The notes under the pieces are model-generated. The model saw only the letters and a program-made list of their open reading frames with translations, was not told the DNA's origin and searched no databases. This document shows positions 1 to 9,119 of a DNA stretch of 35,604 nt, piece after piece. The position numbers were made by a program, and so were the translations under genes. Position 1 is the first letter of the stretch. Each line of letters begins with the position of its first letter. Source of the DNA: an uncultured Synechococcaceae cyanobacterium (GTDB lineage Bacteria; Cyanobacteriota; Cyanobacteriia; PCC-6307; Cyanobiaceae); contig CAIZNP010000151.1 in assembly GCA_903934375.1 (NCBI GenBank), positions 1 to 35,604 of the forward strand. The letters are read 5' to 3'.

Positions 1-39
1 TTCGCCAGCTTCAACGACGGCCGCCGCCGTTTCGCCTGA
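1..39 (+). CDS. 3' end of an upstream CDS (…FASFNDGRRRFA*), product unknown
   Basis: Open frame from window start to TGA at 37-39; too short to identify. Confidence 0.35.
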   Translation, partial: FASFNDGRRRFA

Positions 40-50
40 GGGGCGACCGT

Positions 51-422
51 TCAGGGCAGTTCGCCGCCGGCACTGATCTCCCGGTCCCAGGCGGCCACCA
101 GTTCATCGCGCAGCCAGCTCGCCTGCCCCAGGGCCGCATCCAGCCCCCCCCACCAGTTGATCAGCGCCACCGGCACCGGCATGGCGTTGCACTCCAGCTC
201 GAACGACTGGATCACGTTGTCGTCGTCCGCCAGCACTGTGATCGTGAACTCCAGCAGCCCCTCCCGCCAGGGGTGCAGGGTCACGGTGGTGACGTCCGTG
301 CCCAGGTCGATCGTCCACCACGGGCCCGGTGGCGCCGGCCGTGGCACACCCGGCTGCACGTCCAGCTTCGCCCAGCCGCGCTGCACCAGCTGATTGAGCA
401 GATCTCGGAGGCTGGAGCGCAT
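51..422 (-). CDS. conserved hypothetical protein (about 123 aa from the internal Met MRSSLRDLL; track ORF extends to 536)
   Basis: ORF 51..536; the region from MRSSLRDLLNQLVQRGW has protein-like composition, the upstream extension looks non-coding. Confidence 0.6.
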   Translation of the reverse strand: MRSSLRDLLNQLVQRGWAKLDVQPGVPRPAPPGPWWTIDLGTDVTTVTLHPWREGLLEFTITVLADDDNVIQSFELECNAMPVPVALINWWGGLDAALGQASWLRDELVAAWDREISAGGELP

Positions 423-547
423 TGAGGCAACCTGCGCTGCTGTGCCTCCGTCATGGCACCGATCGCCGGCGCGCAGCAAGCCGCCGCGTGGGATGCGGCA
501 GATCGGCGGCCCATAAGCGGCGCTTTGCCGGTGCATAGGTAACGCCT

Positions 548-2485
548 TTGCAGCAGCAGGCCCAATGGCCTGGCGCGGTTTCTACTGTTCCCCTCACTCT
601 GCGAACACCCTGCGTGTCCTGGATCGGAACGGCCTGGCTGGTTCCCCTCTATCCCTTGGTTGGATCGGCCTTCAGCCTGCTGTGGTCGCCGGGGTTGATC
701 AAGCGCAGCGGCCCCAGGCCTGCCGGTTACATCAACCTGTTGATGGTGGCGATCGCCTTCGCCCACAGCCTGCTGGCCCTGATCAGCCTCAACAACAACT
801 CGGCGGCCGGGGCCTCAGCGATCTATGCCCCGCCCACCTTCGGCTGGACCTGGATCAACACCGCCGGCCTGCGCATTGGCTTCGATGGCCTGGTGAGCGA
901 GCCGGCCCTGATCGCCATGACGGTGATCACCGGTCTGCATGTGCTGGTGCAGATCTATTCCATTGGCTATCTGGAGATGGACTGGGGTTGGCCCCGCTTC
1001 TTCGGGGGCCTCAGTTTCTTTGAGGCCGGCCTGTGCGCCCTGGTGCTCACCGATTCGGTGTTCTTCAGCTACGTGCTGCTGGAGCTGCTCACCATCGGCA
1101 CCTACGTGATCGTGGGCACCTGGTACAACCAGTCGTTGGTGGTGAAGGGGGCCCGCGATGCCTTCCTCACCAAGCGCATCGGCGACATTGTGCTGCTGGC
1201 CGGGGTGATCGCCCTGCTGCCCCTCACCGGCACCTGGAATTTTCATGGCTTGCAGGGTTGGGCTGCCGACCTCACCAACAACGGCCAGCCCCTGCCCCCC
1301 GGCTTCCAGCTGATCCTGCTGGCCCTGATCGCCGGCCCGATGGGCAAGTGCGCCCAGATCCCTCTGCACCTCTGGCTGGATGAGGCGATGGAGAGCCCAC
1401 TGCCCTCCACGGTGCTGCGCAACTCCGTGGTGGTTCTGGGCGGAGCCTGGGTGCTGCTGCGCCTGGAGCCCCTGATCGAACTGAGCCCCCTGGTGCAGGG
1501 TGTGCTGGTGGTGGTGGGCGGCACCACGGCCCTGGTGGCGGCCCTGATCGCCCTGGGTCAGATCGATGTGAAGCGGGCGATGAGCTTCCTGGTGAGCAGC
1601 TGGCTTGGCCTGCTGTTCGTGGCCGTGGGCCTCGGCGGCATCGATGTGGCCGATCACCTGCTGCTCGTCTACCCCCTGCCGATGGCCCTGATGCTGATGG
1701 CGGTGGGGGCGATCGTGATCAGCAACGTGTCTCAGGACCTCACCCAGCTGGGGGGTCTGTGGAGTCGCCGGCCTCTGATCGGCATGGCCTTTCTGGCGGG
1801 AGCTTTTGGCCTGATGGCGCTGCCTCCCTTTGGTGGTTTTGCGGCCCTGCGCGAACTGCTGGAGCTGGCCATGGCCAGCAAGGCACCCGTGCTGCTGGGC
1901 GGCCTGGTGCTGATCACCAACACCCTGCTCTGCGCCTCGATGATGCGGGTCTTCGGCCTGATCTGGGGTGGCGTGCCCAAGGCATTCACCATCCGCTCGC
2001 CTGAGGTGCTGTGGCTGATGGTGCTGCCCACCCTGTTCCTCATGGGCCTCGTGCTGCACATCCCGCAACTGCTGCTGCATCTGGGGGTGTATCAGCTGAG
2101 CCCCCTGCCGGGCTGGGGGCCGCTCGGCTGGCCCCTGGTGGTGTCCACCCTGCTCGGCGCCGGCAGTTCGCTCTGGTTCTATCTGCGGCCGCACCCGCTG
2201 GCAGAACTTCCCGCCGGCCTCGGGGGCATCCAGCACTGGCTGGCAGAAGACATGCACACCGAGTCCTTTTATCACCGCACCGTGGTGGCCTTGGTGGTGG
2301 GTCTGGCCCGCTTCAGCGCCTGGAGCGACAGGGCTCTGGTGGATGGCTTCAGCAGTGGAACCGGTGGTGCTGCCATGGCTGGTGCCCGCCAGCTCAGCTT
2401 CACCACCAGCGGCAATTCCCAGGCCTATGCCCTCTCACTGGTGCTCGGTGTGCTGGTGATGTCGGCCTGGCTGCTCGCGCGTTGA
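548..2485 (+). CDS. ndhF: NAD(P)H-quinone oxidoreductase subunit F, CO2-uptake type (NdhF3/NdhF4 family)
   Basis: 645 aa polytopic protein with complex I antiporter-like motifs (LLELLTIGTYVIVGTWY, RDAFLTKRIGD, HLWLDEAMESPLPSTVLRNS), followed by ndhD and cup genes; exact start uncertain. Confidence 0.85.
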   Translation: MQQQAQWPGAVSTVPLTLRTPCVSWIGTAWLVPLYPLVGSAFSLLWSPGLIKRSGPRPAGYINLLMVAIAFAHSLLALISLNNNSAAGASAIYAPPTFGWTWINTAGLRIGFDGLVSEPALIAMTVITGLHVLVQIYSIGYLEMDWGWPRFFGGLSFFEAGLCALVLTDSVFFSYVLLELLTIGTYVIVGTWYNQSLVVKGARDAFLTKRIGDIVLLAGVIALLPLTGTWNFHGLQGWAADLTNNGQPLPPGFQLILLALIAGPMGKCAQIPLHLWLDEAMESPLPSTVLRNSVVVLGGAWVLLRLEPLIELSPLVQGVLVVVGGTTALVAALIALGQIDVKRAMSFLVSSWLGLLFVAVGLGGIDVADHLLLVYPLPMALMLMAVGAIVISNVSQDLTQLGGLWSRRPLIGMAFLAGAFGLMALPPFGGFAALRELLELAMASKAPVLLGGLVLITNTLLCASMMRVFGLIWGGVPKAFTIRSPEVLWLMVLPTLFLMGLVLHIPQLLLHLGVYQLSPLPGWGPLGWPLVVSTLLGAGSSLWFYLRPHPLAELPAGLGGIQHWLAEDMHTESFYHRTVVALVVGLARFSAWSDRALVDGFSSGTGGAAMAGARQLSFTTSGNSQAYALSLVLGVLVMSAWLLAR

Positions 2486-2498
2486 TCCGGAGGACACC

Positions 2499-3992
2499 AT
2501 GACCCTGCTGTTGCTGTTTCTGATTCCTCTGGGCGCCGCCTGCGGGCTGCAGCTCCTGCCGGCTGGAAGCCCATGGATCCGCCGCACGGCCCTGGCCGCG
2601 AGCCTGGCGCAACTCGTTACCGGTGTTGTGGCCTGGCGGGTGCCCCCCAGCGATCTCTCGCTGAGCTGGCTGCCCAAGCTGGGGCTGCGGCTGGATCTCG
2701 GGCTCGATGGCCTCAGCCTGCCGTTGGTGCTGCTGGCTGCCCTGATCACGGCCATGGCTGTGCTGACCACACCGCTGGATCAAACCCGCGCCCGCCTGTT
2801 CTACGGATTGCTGCTGGCCACCAATGTGGGCCTGATGGGGTCGTTCCTGGCCCGCAATGCCCTGCTGTTCGTGCTGGCCTATGAGCTGATCCTGATTCCC
2901 ACCACCCTGCTGGTGGCGATCTGGGGTGGTGAGCGTCGGGCTGGTGCCGCGATCCGATTCCTGATCTACGGAGCCGTGTCCGGCATCGCTCTCCTTGCCG
3001 CGGTGCTGGCCTTCGGCTGGCTCAACCCCGGCGGCCTGGATTTCAGCTTCTCGGCCCTGGCCAGCCACAACCTCACCCCGGATCAGCAACACATCCTGCT
3101 GGCCCTGGTGCTGCTGGCCTTCGGCCTCAAGCTGCCGGTGGTGCCGCTGCACGGCTGGCAACCGCTCACCTACAGCCAGGCCCCCACGCCGGTGGCGATG
3201 CTGCTGAGTGGTGCCGTGTCCAAGCTCGGGGCCTATGGCCTGCTGCGCTTCGGCATCGGCTTTCTGCCCGACGCCTGGAGCGATTGGTCGGCCTGGATTG
3301 CTGCCATCGGTGCGGTGAGTGCGATCTATGGCGCCCTGAATGCGATCGCGCAGCTGGATATGCGGCGTTTGGTGGCCTACAGCTCCCTGGGGCACATGGG
3401 CTTCCTGCTGCTGGCTCTGGCCGCCGCCACACCCCTGAGCCTGCAGGGGGTGATGGCCCAGATCCTGGCCCACGGATTGATCATCGCCCTGCTGTTCTGC
3501 CTGGTGGGTCTGGTGGAAACCAAGACAGGCACGGCGCAGATTCCTGAGCTTTCGGGTCTGTTGAATGCGCAGCGGGGTCTGCCGTTCACGATGGGCCTGA
3601 TGCTGATGGCCCTGATGGCCGCAGCCGGCGTGCCCGGCCAGGCCGGATTCGTGGCTGAGTTGCTGGTGTTTGAGGGCAGCTGGGTCGCCTATCCCATCCC
3701 GACGCTCGTCTGCCTGTTGTCGTCTGGGTTCACGGCCGTGTATGCGGTGCGCCTGTTCAACCGTGTGGGCTTCGGCCGACTCGACAACGCCAAGGCCAAC
3801 TGGGTCAGCACCAGCTGGACAGAGCGTGCTCCTGCCCTGGTGCTCACCGCTCTGGTGTTGGCGGGTGGCATCTGGCCCCCCCTGCTGACCGGCTTCAGTG
3901 AATCAGCCACCGCGCCCCTGGCCCTGCGTTCCAGTGAGTCGGTCACCGTGATCGCTCTTGCGCCCTCCTCCACGTTGCAGCTCCCCGCATGA
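2499..3992 (+). CDS. ndhD: NAD(P)H-quinone oxidoreductase subunit D, CO2-uptake type (NdhD3/NdhD4 family)
   Basis: 497 aa; YELILIPTTLLVAIWGGERR and LPVVPLHGWQPLTYSQAPTPVAMLLSGAVSKLGAYGLLRF are NdhD/NuoM signatures; GGAGG ribosome-binding site before ATG. Confidence 0.9.
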   Translation: MTLLLLFLIPLGAACGLQLLPAGSPWIRRTALAASLAQLVTGVVAWRVPPSDLSLSWLPKLGLRLDLGLDGLSLPLVLLAALITAMAVLTTPLDQTRARLFYGLLLATNVGLMGSFLARNALLFVLAYELILIPTTLLVAIWGGERRAGAAIRFLIYGAVSGIALLAAVLAFGWLNPGGLDFSFSALASHNLTPDQQHILLALVLLAFGLKLPVVPLHGWQPLTYSQAPTPVAMLLSGAVSKLGAYGLLRFGIGFLPDAWSDWSAWIAAIGAVSAIYGALNAIAQLDMRRLVAYSSLGHMGFLLLALAAATPLSLQGVMAQILAHGLIIALLFCLVGLVETKTGTAQIPELSGLLNAQRGLPFTMGLMLMALMAAAGVPGQAGFVAELLVFEGSWVAYPIPTLVCLLSSGFTAVYAVRLFNRVGFGRLDNAKANWVSTSWTERAPALVLTALVLAGGIWPPLLTGFSESATAPLALRSSESVTVIALAPSSTLQLPA

Positions 3993-5293
3993 CCGCCACC
4001 GTCGCCCCGGAGCGCACCCAGGCTTCGTTGATTCCCCCCTCCAGCCATCGCTATGCCGAGGTGATCCATCGCCTCGAGGCCGGTGGTTCGATGCTGCCGG
4101 ACTCAGAGGAGAACCTCAAGCAGATCATCGGCATCTACAAGGCCTATGCCGTGCCGATGGATTTCTACTGGCGCGATCTGCTTTACATCGCCGAGCGTGT
4201 CTTCCTGAATCCGCTGCCTGCCTTCAAGTACTTCATCTCGCAGGAGTACCTGGATCGCCCCAATAGTTACTCCGGTGATCAATCGAAGCTGCGCATCTGG
4301 CGTGGCACCGAGAAGGCCCATCCGGAGCTGCTTGAGTTCATGGCCCGCGGCGAAACCCGCGCCATGCCCAAGCTGCTGCATCACCTCTGGCACGACCGGG
4401 TGAACATGGAGTTCGCCGAGGCCTGCATGCAGGCGATGCTCTGGCACCAGGGCATGGGCGGCCGCTTCAACGATTACCTGGAGAGCGACGCCTACAAGGC
4501 CAACGCCGATCGGGCGATCAAGGCCTACTTCAAGGGCAACCCCCTGATGCTGGGTCTCTACAAGCTGTTCCCGGAGATGTTCCTGGAGCAGGTCCGCCAG
4601 CTTTCCTATTACGCCAACCTTGGCCTGGTCTGGGAGGTGATGGCGCCCGTGTTCTTCGAGATGAGCGACATCTACGACGAAGGCGGCTTCAAGGGTGTGC
4701 CTGATGCGATGGACTTCCTTGTGAATGGCATCTTTGCCGTTGCCGGCCGACCGATCTACCATCACCTCTATATCGGTGATGAGTGTTACGAGATCATCCC
4801 CAAGAGCGAGGGATTCACCTGGCTCTATGAGGCAGCACTGCCCTATGTGGAGGCGGTCTTCTACCGAACCGCACCGTTCCGCGGCACCAAGAGCTACAAC
4901 GCCCAGGCCGGCCAGGTGCCAGCTGATCAGGCTGACTTCCACTACGGCATCCTCTACGCCGATGTCTACCCCGTTGGCTCAGCCGGCATCCCGCCGACCC
5001 TGCTGATGCAGGACATGCTGCATTTCCTGCCCCTTTACCTGCGCGAGATCTATCGCGAGCATCGCCGTGGTGAGGAGGACGAGCTGGTGCAACTGGGCAT
5101 CACCTTCCAGCGCTCGATGTACAACGTGACCTCGGCTGTGATTCAGGCCCTGCGTTGCGCCCTGCTCTATCCGCTTGACGACACCGACCCCGAACACCTG
5201 ATGGCCAACCGCCGCTTCTTTGAGGCGCAGATGGACCGCTTCCTGCGGCCCGAGGCCCGTCTCCCCGACGTCCAGACCCAGGATTACCGCTGA
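3989..5293 (+). CDS. CO2 hydration protein, CupA/CupB (ChpY/ChpX) family
   Basis: 434 aa; ATGA overlap with ndh[66 protein letters not shown] is typical of this family. Confidence 0.9.
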   Translation: MTATVAPERTQASLIPPSSHRYAEVIHRLEAGGSMLPDSEENLKQIIGIYKAYAVPMDFYWRDLLYIAERVFLNPLPAFKYFISQEYLDRPNSYSGDQSKLRIWRGTEKAHPELLEFMARGETRAMPKLLHHLWHDRVNMEFAEACMQAMLWHQGMGGRFNDYLESDAYKANADRAIKAYFKGNPLMLGLYKLFPEMFLEQVRQLSYYANLGLVWEVMAPVFFEMSDIYDEGGFKGVPDAMDFLVNGIFAVAGRPIYHHLYIGDECYEIIPKSEGFTWLYEAALPYVEAVFYRTAPFRGTKSYNAQAGQVPADQADFHYGILYADVYPVGSAGIPPTLLMQDMLHFLPLYLREIYREHRRGEEDELVQLGITFQRSMYNVTSAVIQALRCALLYPLDDTDPEHLMANRRFFEAQMDRFLRPEARLPDVQTQDYR

Positions 5294-5313
5294 GCCCCGC
5301 TGCGTCGAACCCG

Positions 5314-5715
5314 ATGGCCACGATTCTCGACACCGCCGCATCCGCTGGCGCTTTCAACACACTGCTGGCGGCCGTCGATGCCGCTGGTTTGCGCGGCGCG
5401 CTGGAGGGGCCTGGGCCGTTCACCGTGTTTGCGCCGGTGGATGAGGCCTTTGCAGCTCTCCCCCCTGGCACCGTGCAGACGCTGGTGGACAACCCGCCGC
5501 AGCTGGCCCGCATCCTCAAATATCACGTGCTGGCGGGTGCCCATTCCCAGTCTGAACTGGTAGCACAGCCCCAGTGGGACAGCCTGGAGGGAGCCCCGAT
5601 CCCGATCCGCCGAACCGAGCCGTTCGAGGTGAAGAATGCCACCGTTGTCAGTGCCGATATCGTTTGCGATAACGGCGTTGTGCACGTGATCGATCGCGTG
5701 ATCCTGCCGGGCTGA
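5314..5715 (+). CDS. fasciclin (FAS1) domain protein, CupS-like
   Basis: 133 aa; [45 protein letters not shown]…LKYHVLAG…[11 protein letters not shown] is FAS1; directly downstream of cup gene. Confidence 0.9.
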   Translation: MATILDTAASAGAFNTLLAAVDAAGLRGALEGPGPFTVFAPVDEAFAALPPGTVQTLVDNPPQLARILKYHVLAGAHSQSELVAQPQWDSLEGAPIPIRRTEPFEVKNATVVSADIVCDNGVVHVIDRVILPG

Positions 5716-5748
5716 TCGGGCTGCCGGCGCAGCCAGGAGATCGCACTC

Positions 5749-6939
5749 ATGGGATCCTCGCTGCTCAGCATGCTGCTGTTGCTGCTGTTCGGCGTTCTGC
5801 TGGCGCGGCTCACGGCCTCCCGCCTGGCCCGTTGGGCGGTTCCGGCCATCGTGCTTGAGCTGCTGGTGGGGGTGGTGCTGGGCAACACCGTGCTCCCCTA
5901 CACCCGCATCGCACCGCTGGCTGGTCTCACCGAGTTGGGGGTGCTGAGCCTGTTCTTCCAGGTGGGGCTTGAGGTACGCGGCGGTCTGCTCGGATCGAGG
6001 CCGGCCAGCGTGCTGCGCACGGTGCTGCTGTCGGCCCTCACGCCACTGCTTCTCTGGTGGCCGCTGCAGCGGCTGTTCGGCCTCTCGACCCCCACCACTC
6101 TGCTGTGGCTGGCAGTGCTAGCTGCCACGGGCACCGGCGTGACCCTTCGGGCCCTCGCCGATGCGGGTGCACTGCACACGCCCTCGGGGCGGATGCTGCT
6201 CGGGGTCTCGGTGCTGGACGACCTGCCAGCGATCGGACTGCTCACCTTCTCGATGCTGCTCGTGGCCCCGCGTGCCCTGCCCGGTGCTGGCACCGCGGTG
6301 GTGGCCCCGCTGCTGGGCTTGGCGGTCATGCTGCTCAGCTTGCCCCTTAGCCGCTGCTGGCTGCAGCAGCGTGGGGCCTGGCGCCCGGGCCTGCTGGGGG
6401 TGCTCACCCTGCTGATCGGCTGCAGCTGGCTCGGTGAGCTGAGCGGCCTCACCAGTCTGCTGGGGGCGCTGTGGGGCGGTGTGCTGCTGCAGCGCCTGGC
6501 CCCGATGCCGGAGCAGGGGGATGCGGCCCGCGATCTGCGCGGCCAGCTGGCGCTGCTCTCGGAGGTGTTTCTGCCGCTCTATTTCCTGAGCGTGGGGATG
6601 CGGGTCCAGGCCTCCAGCCTGCTGCAGCCCGGCGCCTGGTGGATGGCCCTGGTGCTGCTGGTGCTGGCGCTCGTCAGCAAGCTGATCTGCGGCTTAGGGA
6701 TCGGCGCGGCCGACCGGGCTGCCGGTGTGGATCGCTGGCTGGTGGTGTTTGGTCTGATTCCCCGCGGTCTGCCGGGTCTGGTGTTCGCCTCCACCGCTTT
6801 GGCCGGCGGTCTGATCACGGCGCCCCAGTACGCCGCGCTGGTGCTCATGGTGAGTGCCACCACGGTTCTGGGACTGCTGTTGCTCGGCCGCCGTCTACAG
6901 GTCGTGATGAGTCAGTTCGCTGCAGATCGGCTAAATTGA
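5749..6939 (+). CDS. cation:proton antiporter (CPA2 / Na+/H+ exchanger family)
   Basis: 396 aa polytopic; ELLVGVVLGNTVLPY, LTELGVLSLFFQVGLEV, VLDDLPAIGLLTF, FLPLYFLSVGMRV. Confidence 0.85.
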   Translation: MGSSLLSMLLLLLFGVLLARLTASRLARWAVPAIVLELLVGVVLGNTVLPYTRIAPLAGLTELGVLSLFFQVGLEVRGGLLGSRPASVLRTVLLSALTPLLLWWPLQRLFGLSTPTTLLWLAVLAATGTGVTLRALADAGALHTPSGRMLLGVSVLDDLPAIGLLTFSMLLVAPRALPGAGTAVVAPLLGLAVMLLSLPLSRCWLQQRGAWRPGLLGVLTLLIGCSWLGELSGLTSLLGALWGGVLLQRLAPMPEQGDAARDLRGQLALLSEVFLPLYFLSVGMRVQASSLLQPGAWWMALVLLVLALVSKLICGLGIGAADRAAGVDRWLVVFGLIPRGLPGLVFASTALAGGLITAPQYAALVLMVSATTVLGLLLLGRRLQVVMSQFAADRLN

Positions 6940-6969
6940 GCCTGATTTGGACCTTCGACCCGTCCTCAA

Positions 6970-7010
6970 TTCAAGCGGCAAGTTTCAAGCGGTAAGTTAA
7001 GCGGTAAGGC
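6970..7010. repeat. imperfect tandem repeat: ttcaagcggcaagt / ttcaagcggtaagt / taagcggtaaggc
   Basis: Read directly; three copies of an approx. 13-14 bp unit in the intergenic region. Confidence 0.75.
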
Positions 7011-7025
7011 CTCACAAGCCGGTAA

Positions 7026-7054
7026 CCCTCCTGCGGACAACTCCATTCGGAGGG
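7026..7054 (+). promoter_or_regulatory. possible SD-sequestering stem CCCTCC…GGAGGG upstream of lipoprotein gene
   Basis: CCCTCC 7026-7031 pairs with GGAGGG 7049-7054; ATG at 7066. Confidence 0.35.
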
Positions 7055-7065
7055 CATGTAGCGCG

Positions 7066-7557
7066 ATGTACAGTGATCCCTGCCAATTCGATCAGCCGTG
7101 GCGGACGGGTGCTCTCGGCATGACCCTTGTGCTAGCTGGCGCTCTGCCGGGTTGTCTCACGGGAGGTGATCCTGCATCTCCCACCCACAGCCCCAACATG
7201 TATGACTGCCGCTTCCAGAACAACGGGCACCTGCATCTGCATCTTTCTCCCGCCCGTGGCAGCGGCAGCGTGATCACCGGTTACGAGCCCGGCCGCCAAG
7301 CGGACCATGCTGCCGATCTGCGGGCGGGCCGTGAAAGTGAGGGGCGTCTTGTGCAGCCGGGTCCAGGCAACCGCTACGCCGTTGAGCTGTTCCTGCTCAA
7401 TGACCATTTCGGCGAGCGCCCCAGTGAGAAGGTGGTGATCCGTGTCGGCGAGGATGGTCGCTCCCGGGTCGAAGCCACGGGCGTCGAAGTCAATCCACGC
7501 GTGATCGATTTCGGGACCTGCTCCAGCGCCGGCTACCAGCACAGCAGCGCCCACTGA
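7066..7557 (+). CDS. putative lipoprotein, hypothetical
   Basis: 163 aa; N-terminal hydrophobic segment ending in lipobox-like ALPGC. Confidence 0.65.
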   Translation: MYSDPCQFDQPWRTGALGMTLVLAGALPGCLTGGDPASPTHSPNMYDCRFQNNGHLHLHLSPARGSGSVITGYEPGRQADHAADLRAGRESEGRLVQPGPGNRYAVELFLLNDHFGERPSEKVVIRVGEDGRSRVEATGVEVNPRVIDFGTCSSAGYQHSSAH

Positions 7558-7655
7558 AGGGTCCTGAACGTTCGATGAGAGTGCCGGCAGACAGTCATCG
7601 AGGGGCTGTCTGGAGCGCTACCGTTCCCATGGACGAAGAAACGGATCGCTGACCT

Positions 7656-9119
7656 TTGGCTGGTTCCCGCCGCTGGATCGATCCCCTCCTCAGTCCCCGG
7701 ATCGCCAAGCCGGGCCTGCGCAAGCTGTGGGGCCTGATCTGGCGCCCCGAGTCAGTGCTGTGGCTCCTGCTCGCCAGCCTGCTGCTGCTGCCGGTGGTGA
7801 TGGTGAACTCCATGTCGGCCGCCACCGTGGCCCAGATGGAGCTCCAGGCCGATGAGATCTCCACCCTGGCCTCGGGGATCCGCGCTTACTACGCCGATAA
7901 CGTGATCGCCCGCCTTCAGGCCGCTGACGGCCAGGCGACATACTCGGAGAACTACCGCGACATCCACGGCGGCATCCCGATTCCGGCAACGCTCTCGATC
8001 GAGCTCGGCGCCCTGTTCGATAACGCGCACAGCGACGGGCGTATCTCCTACCATTTTCTTTCCGACTATCCCTTTGCCAAGAGGCTCTCCAAGCCGCTCG
8101 ATTCCTTCGAGCAGGAGGCGATCCAGTCCTTCCGCGTTGATCCGCAGCGCAAGACCTTCACCCAGCTCCGCGGCAATGGCCTCGGGCGCTCCTCCTATCG
8201 GCTGGCTACGCCGGTGATCATGCGTCCGGCCTGCGTTACGTGCCACAACGCCCACCCGGATTCCCCCAAGCGCGACTGGAAGGTCGGCGACGTCCGCGGC
8301 ATCCAGGAGGTGTCCGTCAACGGGTTGCAGGTGGATGGCTTCGGAAATCTCACCGGTCTGTTCGCCTACGTGGGCGTTGTGGGCCTCACCTCGGTGGCTG
8401 CCACCAGCGTGTTCCAGCGCCAGAGCCGGAAGCTCTCCCAGGCGAACCGCCAGCTGATGGATTCCAGTCAGCGCGAATCGAACCTGGCGGCCCGGCTGGC
8501 GGATCAGCTGCAGGAGCTTTCGATCTTCGGCAGCGTCGTGGACGACTCGGTGATTGGAATCACCATCGCCGACATGCGCAGGCCGGATGCGCCGCTGATC
8601 TACGTGAACAGTGCTTTCATCGCCATCACCGGCTACCCCCGCGATCTGGCGGTTGGCTATAACTGCCGCTTCCTACAGGGTCCGGAGACCGACCCAGCCG
8701 AACTCCAGATCCTCCGCGACGCCCTGAAAACGGGCCAGGCCTACAGCGGCGAGCTGATCAACTACAAACAGGACGGCACCCGGTTCTGGAATCGACTCAC
8801 TCTGTATCCGATTCGGCTCGGCGAAAACGACACCCCTGACTACTACGTCGCCAACCAGGTCGACGTCACAGCCCTCAGGCAGCGGTCGGGTCTGCCCCAA
8901 GGCACGCTGGATGCTCTCCAGCAGGACGCGGAGGACGCCCGGCTTGCTCTGCGCGATGCCGACCGCTTCTCGGAAGCCCTGCGCCAGCGCGTAACACAGT
9001 CTGACTCGAGCAGCCCTGAGGTGGAAGCCTTCTTGCTGGCGGATCAGCAGGCCCATGGCCGACTTCTTAAACTCATTGAAGCACTTCGGCGCCTGACGGC
9101 TAACGGACACCAGTTCTGA
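7656..9119 (+). CDS. membrane sensor: Tll0287/DUF3365-like domain with c-type heme motif plus C-terminal LOV (PAS) domain, no C-terminal enzymatic output domain
   Basis: 487 aa, TTG start; TM near N-terminus; CVTCHNAHPDSPKRDWKVGDVRGIQEV (CxxCH at nt 8232-8246); second TM; LOV signatures NSAFIAITGYPRD, GYNCRFLQG (Cys codon 8664-8666), ELINYKQDGTRFWNRL, YYVANQVDVT. Confidence 0.9.
   Translation: MAGSRRWIDPLLSPRIAKPGLRKLWGLIWRPESVLWLLLASLLLLPVVMVNSMSAATVAQMELQADEISTLASGIRAYYADNVIARLQAADGQATYSENYRDIHGGIPIPATLSIELGALFDNAHSDGRISYHFLSDYPFAKRLSKPLDSFEQEAIQSFRVDPQRKTFTQLRGNGLGRSSYRLATPVIMRPACVTCHNAHPDSPKRDWKVGDVRGIQEVSVNGLQVDGFGNLTGLFAYVGVVGLTSVAATSVFQRQSRKLSQANRQLMDSSQRESNLAARLADQLQELSIFGSVVDDSVIGITIADMRRPDAPLIYVNSAFIAITGYPRDLAVGYNCRFLQGPETDPAELQILRDALKTGQAYSGELINYKQDGTRFWNRLTLYPIRLGENDTPDYYVANQVDVTALRQRSGLPQGTLDALQQDAEDARLALRDADRFSEALRQRVTQSDSSSPEVEAFLLADQQAHGRLLKLIEALRRLTANGHQF

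Noticed and set aside
815-2275. 486-aa minus-strand ORF
   Set aside because: Antisense shadow of ndhF, Gln/His/Gly-rich
5719-5734. GGCTG-CCGGCG-CAGCC as cupS terminator
   Set aside because: 5-bp stem without a T run; too weak in GC-rich DNA
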